A stretch of DNA of 30,934 bases from a virus: IMG/VR virus record IMGVR_UViG_3300030202_001327, positions 21,609 through 52,542 of that record; one strand, given 5' to 3'. Shown piece by piece: positions 9,518 through 17,215 of the stretch; position 1 is the first letter of the stretch, and every line of letters starts with the position of its first letter. The notes beneath the pieces are model-generated. The model was not told the DNA's origin. It made no database searches and worked only from the letters and a program-made list of their open reading frames with translations. Position numbers and translations under genes: made by a program.

Positions 9518-10411
9518 TTAATGTTTTATTTGTTTTGACTTACCTCTCATAACTTGAGTAAGTTCTCCTATTTTCAAATTAGATAATCTTAATTTAGCTT
9601 GTCTTATAGCAGCAAATCTTTCTTTTTTAAATCTTGCTACTAAATATTCAGGCATATTTTCTCTTGTGGATAAAATAGCATGCGCTAACCATTTATACAT
9701 AGCTTCTTCAGCAAACTTATGTACTATTCTCTCATTGTCTGTCGCTAAGCTATCACTTATATATTTTAAAGTTATTGTTTTGTTTATTAAGTCAGAACTA
9801 AAATGTATTCTACCTCTTTTGTAATCTATATAATAAACACCGTTGTTTTGAGCGTTTTCTGGATTTAAACCAAATCTCTTACCAGTATCAGTATTGTATT
9901 CATATATGTTTTCATCACTACTAGTGTTACTACCAGAATTATCTTTAAAGGATAACCAAGTGTCAGAGTCACTAGCTTCAGATAAATCGTTATTAGTAAA
10001 CATGTAGTTATAATTACCGTCTTGCAATATAGCTGTTGGATTACTTGTTTTTCTAGCGGGATATATAATGTGCTCTAAACCGCTGTCATCTTTAAAACTA
10101 ACTTGAACATGATTAACAAAGTCATGTGGTAAAGGCATGGTTAATGAATTTGGTATTTCTATTTCCTGAGACTTAGTTGATCTAAAAACATCATAACTAA
10201 GTTCTTGTATTGCTCTTTGAGCGTGGAATAAAACATCTTGTCTTTTAACTCTAGGTATTACTTTACCTTCACCGACATAAGATATTATAAAGTTATTAAT
10301 TATATCTTTTAAAGATATAAATTGATAATTACCGTAATTTTCATCACCAGTATTAAAGTTACCATCTGCACCTTCATAGTACGCTTTTTGAGTTCCTGTA
10401 AATAATGCCAT
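9518..10411 (-). CDS. Collar/ring protein (tail-tubular-like)
   Basis: This 297-aa protein contains FISLKDIINNFIISYVGEGK (residues 31-50), then VKRQDVLFHAQRAIQELSYD and LTMPLPHDFVNHVQVSF. This pattern is widely conserved in ring/tail-tubular proteins of crAss-like and related marine podoviruses. The helical N-terminal bundle followed by a beta-rich middle (YYIDYKRGRIHFSSDL) and a basic C-terminal helix suits the adaptor rings below the portal. It follows the 248-aa ring protein by 3 bases and precedes the muzzle-like gene by 4, so the three tail genes form a tight translational unit. The assignment as ring protein rests on pattern recognition and gene order. Confidence 0.8.
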   Translation of the reverse strand: MALFTGTQKAYYEGADGNFNTGDENYGNYQFISLKDIINNFIISYVGEGKVIPRVKRQDVLFHAQRAIQELSYDVFRSTKSQEIEIPNSLTMPLPHDFVNHVQVSFKDDSGLEHIIYPARKTSNPTAILQDGNYNYMFTNNDLSEASDSDTWLSFKDNSGSNTSSDENIYEYNTDTGKRFGLNPENAQNNGVYYIDYKRGRIHFSSDLINKTITLKYISDSLATDNERIVHKFAEEAMYKWLAHAILSTRENMPEYLVARFKKERFAAIRQAKLRLSNLKIGELTQVMRGKSKQIKH

Positions 10412-10414
10412 TTA

Positions 10415-11161
10415 TTATGATTTTTCTTGTGTTAATTGTTGTTGCTCTTCAGCCGCTGCTAATTGATATAAGTTTGGATCTTTTATAAGTATACCAGCTA
10501 ACTCTAATATTTTTAATACTAAATTCTTTTCCTCTGATTGATGTAGTTCAAAGTTTGTTGTATAGGCAGGGTCAGAGTTATATAATGGTTTTTCATTAAC
10601 TATTGTGTAACCCCATGCAACCTTAGCAGGTCTAGCTATATAATTACAGACAACATTATCACTACTACCTATTGTAGTTGGGTATATCTGTATTCTACGT
10701 TCTCTATTTGTTTGAGTGTCTCCAGCTGCCGAAAATCTAACATAAACAGGATAAGTTTCTGTTGGAGCTGTTAAAGGTGAGTTCAGTATATGATGTACTT
10801 CGTTTTGATTTATTTTTTCTACTTCAGCATCATAACCACATTTGTCCGTGTATATTTCACCCATTCTATAATAATCAGGTAAAACTCCTACACCGCCGTT
10901 TGACATAGTTACAGTTTGTCTATACTTTTCAAAATGATCTATTTTTTCATTTATAAGATCAATCATATCAGCATAAGTTGTATCATTTTTCCTTTGCAAA
11001 ACTTCTTCAAACTGACTTAAGTCGTAAAAATATTGTTCAAATATCATCATTTGAGCTTGATTAGCTAGTAAGTTAAACTCTATAGGTGTTATATAACCTC
11101 TTTGTTCTTTGTTAGCTATATTTAAAACTCTTTGATATACTGTATCTATGCTTACTGCCAT
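10415..11161 (-). CDS. Head-to-tail ring/adaptor protein
   Basis: This is a 248-aa protein. The N-terminus IDTVYQRVLNIANKEQRGYI (residues 5-24) and the following TPIEFNLLANQAQMMIFEQY form a helical head typical of the first ring protein in crAss-like and related phages. A beta-rich centre contains a YYRMGEIYTDKCGYDAEVEK stretch, YPVYVRFS and RRIQIYPTT. The C-terminal helix is Gln/Glu-rich and may be flexible. The gene follows a 61-base leader that contains a strong hairpin (11178-11209), after the 252-aa head-protein gene. It probably binds the portal or its clip and connects it to the next ring. The identity is inferred from sequence pattern and synteny with the 297-aa protein. Confidence 0.78.
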   Translation of the reverse strand: MAVSIDTVYQRVLNIANKEQRGYITPIEFNLLANQAQMMIFEQYFYDLSQFEEVLQRKNDTTYADMIDLINEKIDHFEKYRQTVTMSNGGVGVLPDYYRMGEIYTDKCGYDAEVEKINQNEVHHILNSPLTAPTETYPVYVRFSAAGDTQTNRERRIQIYPTTIGSSDNVVCNYIARPAKVAWGYTIVNEKPLYNSDPAYTTNFELHQSEEKNLVLKILELAGILIKDPNLYQLAAAEEQQQLTQEKS

Positions 11162-11177
11162 AATTTCTTTTTATTTA

Positions 11178-11209
11178 TAGTAAAGGCCACCTTTATAGTG
11201 ACCTTACTA
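11178..11209 (-). promoter_or_regulatory. Hairpin in the leader of the 248-aa ring protein gene
   Basis: Read on the minus strand, TAGTAAGGTCAC pairs with GTGGCCTTTACTA across a 7-base loop (TATAAAG). The stem has 12 pairs, with one G-U pair and one bulged T. It ends 16 bases before the ATG at 11161. The sequence after it is A-rich and lacks a U-run, so it does not look like an intrinsic terminator on this strand; the other side has no U-run either. It may protect a processed mRNA 5' end or affect translation of the ring protein. This function is inferred. Confidence 0.55.
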
Positions 11210-11222
11210 TAAAAGTGACTAT

Positions 11223-11981
11223 TTAAAGTCTTTTTTGTATTGATGTTAAAACCTCCATACCTTCGTCGGTTTTAAACCACGCCGCTAATGCTGAGTAAGG
11301 ATGTTCGTCTAAGGGAACAGTAAATAATATTCTACCGTTACTAGCCCATTTAAACTTCCTGTTATCAGGCGACAATGTTAGTATACTAGCTTCAACAGCT
11401 TTTATACCTATATTTCTAAGTTCTACGTTATCATCTTGAATTAATTCTAAGAACATAAGAGGGTTTCTTTTTGCCATTAGCAATACATCTCTTTTAATTT
11501 CCTTAGAAGTCATGTTAGATACCTTAGAACCAATCTCTACTCTTAATATAGCTTCTGCTTGCTCTATATCTATCTCTTTAGCCGCAACTAAAGCTGCAAT
11601 CTCAGCTTCTATATAATCTAAATCATTACTTGCTATTTGCACCTCATCATGTTCATAATATATAACATCTTTCATTGGGTGATATAGTGATAATAATTTT
11701 TGTAAATTTTGCTTTCTTTTTGGTACTACTAAAGTTCCATTTTTAAAAGCTATGTGACCTAAGGTTGCAACACCTTTTTGTTCAGATACAAAAGGAGAAC
11801 TCATGTTTGTAGCATATCTAAGCTCTTCTTGTTGACCACTTTCAGTGTCAAACCATAATAATGGTTTTCTTCTTGTATGTCTACCTGGTATCACATATAA
11901 TAAAGGAGTTTCACCTTTTAGAACATAAGTTCTATCTTTTACTTCCCATTCAGCTGGGTTTTGTATTTTTTTCTTTGCCAT
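11223..11981 (-). CDS. Head-associated structural protein, unknown role
   Basis: This 252-aa protein has two regions. The N-terminal 110 residues are beta-rich and basic, with YVLKGETPLLYVIPGRHTRR (19-38) and GTLVVPKRKQNLQKLLSLYH. The C-terminal part is helical, with acidic DLDYIEAEIAALVAAKEIDI, then a basic helix, and ends in a mixed segment with KWASNGRILFTVPLDEHPYS. I recognise it as a protein found beside the capsid gene in marine phages but know no proven function; head completion or DNA binding are possible. It lies between the post-capsid terminator and the ring-protein gene. Its leader (TTAAAAAGT-type A/T run, no Shine-Dalgarno) follows the terminator, so it may be expressed at a lower level than the capsid gene. 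Confidence 0.72.
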   Translation of the reverse strand: MAKKKIQNPAEWEVKDRTYVLKGETPLLYVIPGRHTRRKPLLWFDTESGQQEELRYATNMSSPFVSEQKGVATLGHIAFKNGTLVVPKRKQNLQKLLSLYHPMKDVIYYEHDEVQIASNDLDYIEAEIAALVAAKEIDIEQAEAILRVEIGSKVSNMTSKEIKRDVLLMAKRNPLMFLELIQDDNVELRNIGIKAVEASILTLSPDNRKFKWASNGRILFTVPLDEHPYSALAAWFKTDEGMEVLTSIQKRL

Positions 11982-11999
11982 AATATAATATAATTAAAA

Positions 12000-12041
12000 A
12001 GTTAAAATAAAAGCCTAGGGAGCCGAAGCTCCCTTTGCTTT
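12000..12041 (-). terminator. Intrinsic terminator after the major capsid gene
   Basis: On the minus strand the core stem GGGAGC-TTCG-GCTCCC (12018-12033) carries a C(UUCG)G tetraloop, an exceptionally stable loop. An outer stem AAAGC/GCTTT flanks it across a small internal loop. The stem is followed by a U-rich run (TTTTATTTT). It lies about 20 bases after the capsid stop and before the next gene's leader. It should stop or attenuate transcription beyond the capsid gene and stabilise the capsid mRNA 3' end. It is the clearest terminator in the window. The plus-strand side also has a partial T-run (TTTGCTTTT), so some bidirectional function is possible, though there is no plus-strand gene to serve. 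Confidence 0.85.
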
Positions 12042-12060
12042 TAATTATTGTTGTAGATTA

Positions 12061-13542
12061 CTAGTCAGCATCTCCAATTACTCCGTCACCAGACTTAAGC
12101 AAAATAAAGTTATTTGCTCCCTGAACACATAAACATCTCTCAGATAAGAAATGTACGTTCATAGCGTCTTCGTCAGAAGAGAAGTTACCTCCAACAGAAC
12201 CTGTGATCCAAGATTTCATTCTTCTATCATCAGCTTCTGAAGCTCTATATCTAACATGTAGGAAAGGTCTTTGAATGTTCTTTCCAAGAATCTGATCATA
12301 AACAGTAGATACACCTGCTGGTACAACCACACCTTCTACATCTTTAACTAAACCTCTAGTAGTAGAGTCGTTAAGATATTTCCAGTCAGTTTTGTAGAAG
12401 TCATAAGAACCTCTTCTGAAACCAGAGAAACCTAAGTTTAATGCCATATCTTCAGAGTTGTCAAATACACCATAAGATGTACCACCAGCTCCGTAAGAAT
12501 TTTGAGTTGCTAACATGTTATCGATAGCTAATGAAACTCCTCTATTAAGGAATAACATATTTTCTTCGATAGCACCTTGCTTGTCTAATTCTTGTAGGAT
12601 GTTATCAAAATCAGCTAATCCATCAGTCGCATGTGATCCACCGAAATCAGCGTCAGAGTAAACTAATCCTCTTGCGTTGATAGCAGCAAATAAACCTTCA
12701 GTACCTTTAACAGTGAAACTGTTAGATCCAGCACCTGGGTCTGCAGTAAATGAATGTGCAGCTTTTTCTGATTCAATCATAACCATCTCTAATTGATCTT
12801 CAAATCTTAATCTTGCTTCATGCTCAGATTTAAGATACCAAAGATAACCTGATGTTCCAACTTCTGTTGCAACTTCAACCCAACCGATCTGTGCAGTATC
12901 AGAACCGTTTACAGAATATTTGTCTCTAATAATGATTGGAGAATTGTTAAAGTATTCGCTTTTAGCGTTTACAGTATTTCCAACATTGATAGAGCCTTTT
13001 CCGTATTCAGAACCGTATACAAATACAGCGATTCCTGTCGTTGCAGCATTGTTAGCCCAACCACCTGCAGCAGCGTCAGCTAAATCAGCAGACTTATAAG
13101 GTACAGCAGTAATAGTAGTAGAAGAAGGTTTAGCAGTAACGTAAACTTTTGTAGTTTTACCGCCTTTACTTACAACTAATGTATCACCAATGTTAATATA
13201 AGATGCATTATCAGCACTTGCAAATGTGATTTTGTTTAGAGCAGCGTCTCCACTAGCAGCAATTGAACAATCGTCAAATGCAATGTGGATTCTTCCCTGC
13301 TCAGCCCAAACAACCTGATCAGAAGCCATTGGCATTTCAGCGCCAACCATTCTTAAAAATCCGCCGATCGTTCTGTTTCCATAACGCTCAACTTCTTTTT
13401 CATAAACTTCTGGTAAGAATTGCTTAGTGAAATTAAAGTCATTACCTGTAATTGACAGGTAATTACTCCCGAATAATGTTTTATCCGGTCTTGGGGTAAG
13501 GTGCTGTGCGCTAGCCCCACCCGAGAATGTTCCTAAAGCCAT
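12061..13542 (-). CDS. Major capsid protein
   Basis: This 493-aa protein is the shell subunit, presumably of the HK97 fold. The evidence is its position after portal and scaffold, its length, and the N-terminal pattern TPRPDKTLFGSNYLSITG followed by FLPEVYEKEVERYGNRTIGG and FLRMVGAEMPMASDQVVW, which I know from capsid proteins of marine crAss-like and related phages. An insert (about 95-170) is Ala/Thr/Gly-rich and could be a surface-exposed loop or domain. The C-terminal third contains GFRRGSYDFYKTDWKYLNDS and a final domain with RYRASEADDRRMKSWITG. Codons ending in C (TTC, AAC) look more frequent than in neighbouring genes, as expected for a very highly expressed protein. A strong terminator follows. 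Confidence 0.88.
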   Translation of the reverse strand: MALGTFSGGASAQHLTPRPDKTLFGSNYLSITGNDFNFTKQFLPEVYEKEVERYGNRTIGGFLRMVGAEMPMASDQVVWAEQGRIHIAFDDCSIAASGDAALNKITFASADNASYINIGDTLVVSKGGKTTKVYVTAKPSSTTITAVPYKSADLADAAAGGWANNAATTGIAVFVYGSEYGKGSINVGNTVNAKSEYFNNSPIIIRDKYSVNGSDTAQIGWVEVATEVGTSGYLWYLKSEHEARLRFEDQLEMVMIESEKAAHSFTADPGAGSNSFTVKGTEGLFAAINARGLVYSDADFGGSHATDGLADFDNILQELDKQGAIEENMLFLNRGVSLAIDNMLATQNSYGAGGTSYGVFDNSEDMALNLGFSGFRRGSYDFYKTDWKYLNDSTTRGLVKDVEGVVVPAGVSTVYDQILGKNIQRPFLHVRYRASEADDRRMKSWITGSVGGNFSSDEDAMNVHFLSERCLCVQGANNFILLKSGDGVIGDAD

Positions 13543-13559
13543 TTTTGTTTAATTTTAAG

Positions 13560-14756
13560 TTATTTTCGTTTTATTTTAAATTTGAAGTCACTTGAAGAGT
13601 CTCCAGATACCGCTCTTACTTTAAAGCCGCTAGCATCTCTAACTTTTTCGTGAGTACCACGAGCAGACATGTCAACGTTTTTAGCTTTTGCCATACTTTG
13701 TTTTATAGCATCAGCTTTACCTTGTTCGTAAAAGTGTTGAGCGACTAGGTCAGGATTCATTGCTGTAAATAAAGATTTATGATAACCTTCTGCATCAGTA
13801 ATATGTTGAGTATCTTTGTCTACAAATTTACTCACAAAATTATTAATATTGCTTTGAGTTTCTTTAACCTTACCAGCGTCCTTTACGTTAAATCTATATT
13901 TTTTATCTCCTACTTTGTAATCAAAACCTTTGAAACTTTCAGAAAAAACCTTATCGGTTTTATTTAAAAATACAGAATTAGCCTCTTCGCTTATCTTCTG
14001 ATTCTTCTCATAACGGTTGAAAAAATCTACAGCTTTTTGTTGTTCTTCATTTAAATTAGAACCAGCTTTGATTTCTTCGTAATATTTAGACTTTAACCCG
14101 TCTAAGTGGGACTTAGCATTTGCAACTTGCTCTTTTAATGCCAATTTTTTTCTCTTAACAACTCTTTCATCTTCCTCATCTTCACTATAACTAAAGTTAT
14201 CTTCCATTAAAAAGTTAACTTCATCATCAGTTAAATGTGGTTTAGTTGTTTTATAGTATTCTCTTAACAAAGATTTATCATCATGTTTTGAATAATCCTG
14301 ATTAAGTCTTACATAATCTTCTAAAGAACCACCAGTTTCATTCATAAAGTCTATAACTTTCTGTATGTTTTCTGGTAGTTTTTCACCAGTTTGTTGAGAT
14401 TGTTCTACAACCTCCTCAACCTCTTCTTTTAATTCTTCAACCTTCTCTTGAACCTCTTGTTCTTGTTCTTCAGTTATTTCCTCAAGCACAGGTTGTTCTT
14501 CTGGTTCCTCTTGTACTTCTTCTACTTCAGTTTTAGGACTTCCAATTTGATTTGATTCAGCATTAGGATTTTTATCATCAATGCTAGTTAAATCTAATTT
14601 AATTGTTCCGTCTTCTAAAACTTCGTTTTTAGGTTTTTCTTCTTTAACCTCTTCGGCAACCTCTTTTTCTGGTTGCTCTTCAACAGTTTCTTGTTTATCT
14701 ACTGTTTCTTCAACAACCTCTTCAAGAGGCTGTTTCTCTTCTTTATTTTCTGCCAT
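13560..14756 (-). CDS. Capsid scaffolding protein
   Basis: This 398-aa protein lies between portal and major capsid genes, the usual place for a scaffold. Residues 1-130 are extremely acidic and low-complexity (Glu/Val/Lys/Pro runs such as EEVVEETVDKQETVEEQPEK). The middle is helical, with likely coiled coils near 195-260. The C-terminal part contains YHKSLFTAMNPDLVAQHFYE followed by QGKADAIKQSMAKAK, a pattern common in scaffold proteins of this phage group. It ends with a short basic tail (FKFKIKRK) that may bind the capsid subunit's inner face. No protease motif is visible, so removal could be by exit or by a protease encoded elsewhere. The leader is a 28-base A/T stretch after the portal stop. 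Confidence 0.8.
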   Translation of the reverse strand: MAENKEEKQPLEEVVEETVDKQETVEEQPEKEVAEEVKEEKPKNEVLEDGTIKLDLTSIDDKNPNAESNQIGSPKTEVEEVQEEPEEQPVLEEITEEQEQEVQEKVEELKEEVEEVVEQSQQTGEKLPENIQKVIDFMNETGGSLEDYVRLNQDYSKHDDKSLLREYYKTTKPHLTDDEVNFLMEDNFSYSEDEEDERVVKRKKLALKEQVANAKSHLDGLKSKYYEEIKAGSNLNEEQQKAVDFFNRYEKNQKISEEANSVFLNKTDKVFSESFKGFDYKVGDKKYRFNVKDAGKVKETQSNINNFVSKFVDKDTQHITDAEGYHKSLFTAMNPDLVAQHFYEQGKADAIKQSMAKAKNVDMSARGTHEKVRDASGFKVRAVSGDSSSDFKFKIKRK

Positions 14757-14784
14757 AATATAATATTATAAAATTTAACAAATG

Positions 14785-17214
14785 TTATCTTGGATCAAAA
14801 GCATTTAATCCAAATCCACCACCTAATATATCATTACTTGACGACTCAAAGTTTTTAGGTGGTTTTCCTGTTTTTCTCTGGTCGATTAGTTCGGACTGTT
14901 GACTAGCTTGTATTCTAGTTCGTTCGTCCTTACGATCTTCTTTCTTTTTTTCATTAGAATTAGCTACATCAAGTTCCATTTGCTTAAGTCTACTATTGAT
15001 CATAAACTCATGGTTCATTAATTGCTTTTTAAGCATAGCTTCTTTTTCTAATTTCTGCATATCTAAAGTAGACTGTTGTTGTGCTAATTGAGCTTTTTGG
15101 TTTGTTATAGCTTCTTGTTTTTCTACTTCTGCCTGTGCAGCAACTTGTTGTGCCTGAGCATTTGCTTGAGCTTGTTGTTGTATATTAGCTTGAGCTTGTT
15201 GCTGTTCTAATTCCATTTTCTTCTTACGTCTTAATTTAAGAAGTTGATTAGCTAGTTTTATATTTTTAATATCTCTTAAATCAATAGCATCTTCAATATC
15301 AATACTTCCTTGTTGAAGACCCATTTGGATATTATTTTCTAGCATTTGTTTTTCTTCTTCATCTGGCGCCATTTCAATAAATATACCAAAATCATACAAA
15401 TGTAAATTAGACATTTCTTCTAACGTAGCAACATTGTGTGCACCTATTTGTTGTATAAAAGCATCTCTTGTTGGTGAATATTCTATAATATCTGATATTC
15501 TTAACATTATAGCTTCAGCTACTTCTGCAGTTATAAACATACTACTTTGTAATATATGTCTAGTTGCTGTGTTACTATTAGCAGCAGCTAATTTTTGAAC
15601 ACCAACTAAAGCATCTTTTGAAGGCGAACTAGCATCTCTTGCTTCATTTAATCCGGTGACATCTCTTATCATTTGTAAATAATAATTATATGTTTGGATT
15701 AATGATTGTAATTTAGCACCACCTGCACCTGACTGTATTTCCTGTATTGGAACTTTACCTGGGTTCATATCACCCTCGCTAGTCATAGATCTACCTATAA
15801 TAGAACCAGTTTGGAAAAACATATTTAAAGCTTCTTGCGGATTGTAATTAGTACCGTTACCTAAATCTATTTCAGCAAGACCATCTGCGTCTAAATAAAT
15901 ACCATCTGGTACTAATCTAGACATTACTTGTTGTAATTTAAGATGTGTTAATTGTATCATATCAGCAAAACCAGTTATTCTACTAACTAAGCTTTCTATT
16001 CTACCTTTGTAAATTCTAGGAGCAACAATACTATAATTCATTTTAACCTTAGTGAAATCACTTTTAGGTCTCATCATGTTTCTAGCAAGTTCCCATTTTA
16101 GTAATTGTTTAGAACCTAGAACTATAGCGCCTTCATACAAAACCTCTATAGATCTAGACATTTTACCAAACCTAGCTTCTAACTCAGCGTCCATTTGCGG
16201 ATTAAACGTATCGTCTTTTACTATTATCTTTGTAGCACCAGTTGCTGTTTCTTTTACTTTATACACTTCGTTAGCGTATGTTTTATAATTGAAATATAAA
16301 ACTTGTATTTGATTTTTATCTGTTTGATTTGATTCAGATAAATTTCTGTTGTAATAACCAGAATTTTGGAAACCTTGACCTAAAGCCTTTTTTAAACCAT
16401 CTTCATCTAAATCAGGAAATTCTTTTTTTAATTCGTTTAAAGGTACACTTTTAACTTCACCAACGTAATATATATCATCAAAATAAGGATCTTCTGTATA
16501 AGAATAAATTAAATTTGCTGGATCAACGTAATTTAATTTAACTCCTTCAGCTTTTGAAAAAGTAGTTTTTGCAGCACCTATACCTAAAACAGTTAAATCA
16601 TAATTTAATCTTTTTCTAATTAAATCATAATTGTTACCTTTAAATACAGTTTCAATAGCTTGTTCTTCAGCAATTTCTACAGCTTGCTTGTAATTAAGCT
16701 GCATGTGTAATTCTAACTCCTGTATATTATCTGGCAACTCTTGATCTGGGTTTTGTCTCAAATCAACACCAAATGAATTATAAACAAACTCAGTCATATC
16801 TTTAGTTTCCATATCTAACAATATAGATTCCATATATTGAGTACGTTTACTTACACCATGTGGATCTTGTGAGAATGCTTTTACATCAAACATTCTTTCT
16901 GATATACCATTAACAACTATATCTACAAACTTAGGTATAATAGGTACTGGTTTCCAGTCTAAATTAAGGTAAGATAAATCACCGTTTATAGATAATTCAT
17001 CTTTGTATTTTTGTATTGATTGTTCTCCCCTAGCGTATAGCCTTAGTTTATGAAACTCTGTTTGATTACCATAAAATCTGTTAGTACCAGAGTCACGTTT
17101 AAACCACTCTGCCTCAATAGCTTTTGCGACTTTAAGTCCATACTCAGGACTCATTTTTTCCATATCGCTAGCTACTTGACTAGGAAAATAACTTTTTACA
17201 ACTGACTCAGCCAT
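14785..17214 (-). CDS. Portal protein
   Basis: This 809-aa protein forms the ring through which DNA enters and leaves the capsid. The N-terminal region contains KLRLYARGEQSIQKYKDELS, INGDLSYLNLDWKPVPIIPK and FVDIVVNGISERMFDV, the characteristic start of crAss-like and related marine phage portals. Further on are a DPANLIYSYTEDPYFDDIYY stretch and an ITGFADMIQLTHLKLQQVMS helix suited to the stem and crown-side helices. Residues 660-790 form a long Gln/Ala-rich, then charged, coiled coil, which probably makes the barrel inside the head. The C-terminus is Gly/Asn-rich. It begins 1 base after the terL stop (TAATATG), so it is translated in close coupling with the terminase. Confidence 0.88.
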   Translation of the reverse strand: MAESVVKSYFPSQVASDMEKMSPEYGLKVAKAIEAEWFKRDSGTNRFYGNQTEFHKLRLYARGEQSIQKYKDELSINGDLSYLNLDWKPVPIIPKFVDIVVNGISERMFDVKAFSQDPHGVSKRTQYMESILLDMETKDMTEFVYNSFGVDLRQNPDQELPDNIQELELHMQLNYKQAVEIAEEQAIETVFKGNNYDLIRKRLNYDLTVLGIGAAKTTFSKAEGVKLNYVDPANLIYSYTEDPYFDDIYYVGEVKSVPLNELKKEFPDLDEDGLKKALGQGFQNSGYYNRNLSESNQTDKNQIQVLYFNYKTYANEVYKVKETATGATKIIVKDDTFNPQMDAELEARFGKMSRSIEVLYEGAIVLGSKQLLKWELARNMMRPKSDFTKVKMNYSIVAPRIYKGRIESLVSRITGFADMIQLTHLKLQQVMSRLVPDGIYLDADGLAEIDLGNGTNYNPQEALNMFFQTGSIIGRSMTSEGDMNPGKVPIQEIQSGAGGAKLQSLIQTYNYYLQMIRDVTGLNEARDASSPSKDALVGVQKLAAANSNTATRHILQSSMFITAEVAEAIMLRISDIIEYSPTRDAFIQQIGAHNVATLEEMSNLHLYDFGIFIEMAPDEEEKQMLENNIQMGLQQGSIDIEDAIDLRDIKNIKLANQLLKLRRKKKMELEQQQAQANIQQQAQANAQAQQVAAQAEVEKQEAITNQKAQLAQQQSTLDMQKLEKEAMLKKQLMNHEFMINSRLKQMELDVANSNEKKKEDRKDERTRIQASQQSELIDQRKTGKPPKNFESSSNDILGGGFGLNAFDPR

Positions 17215-17215
17215 A

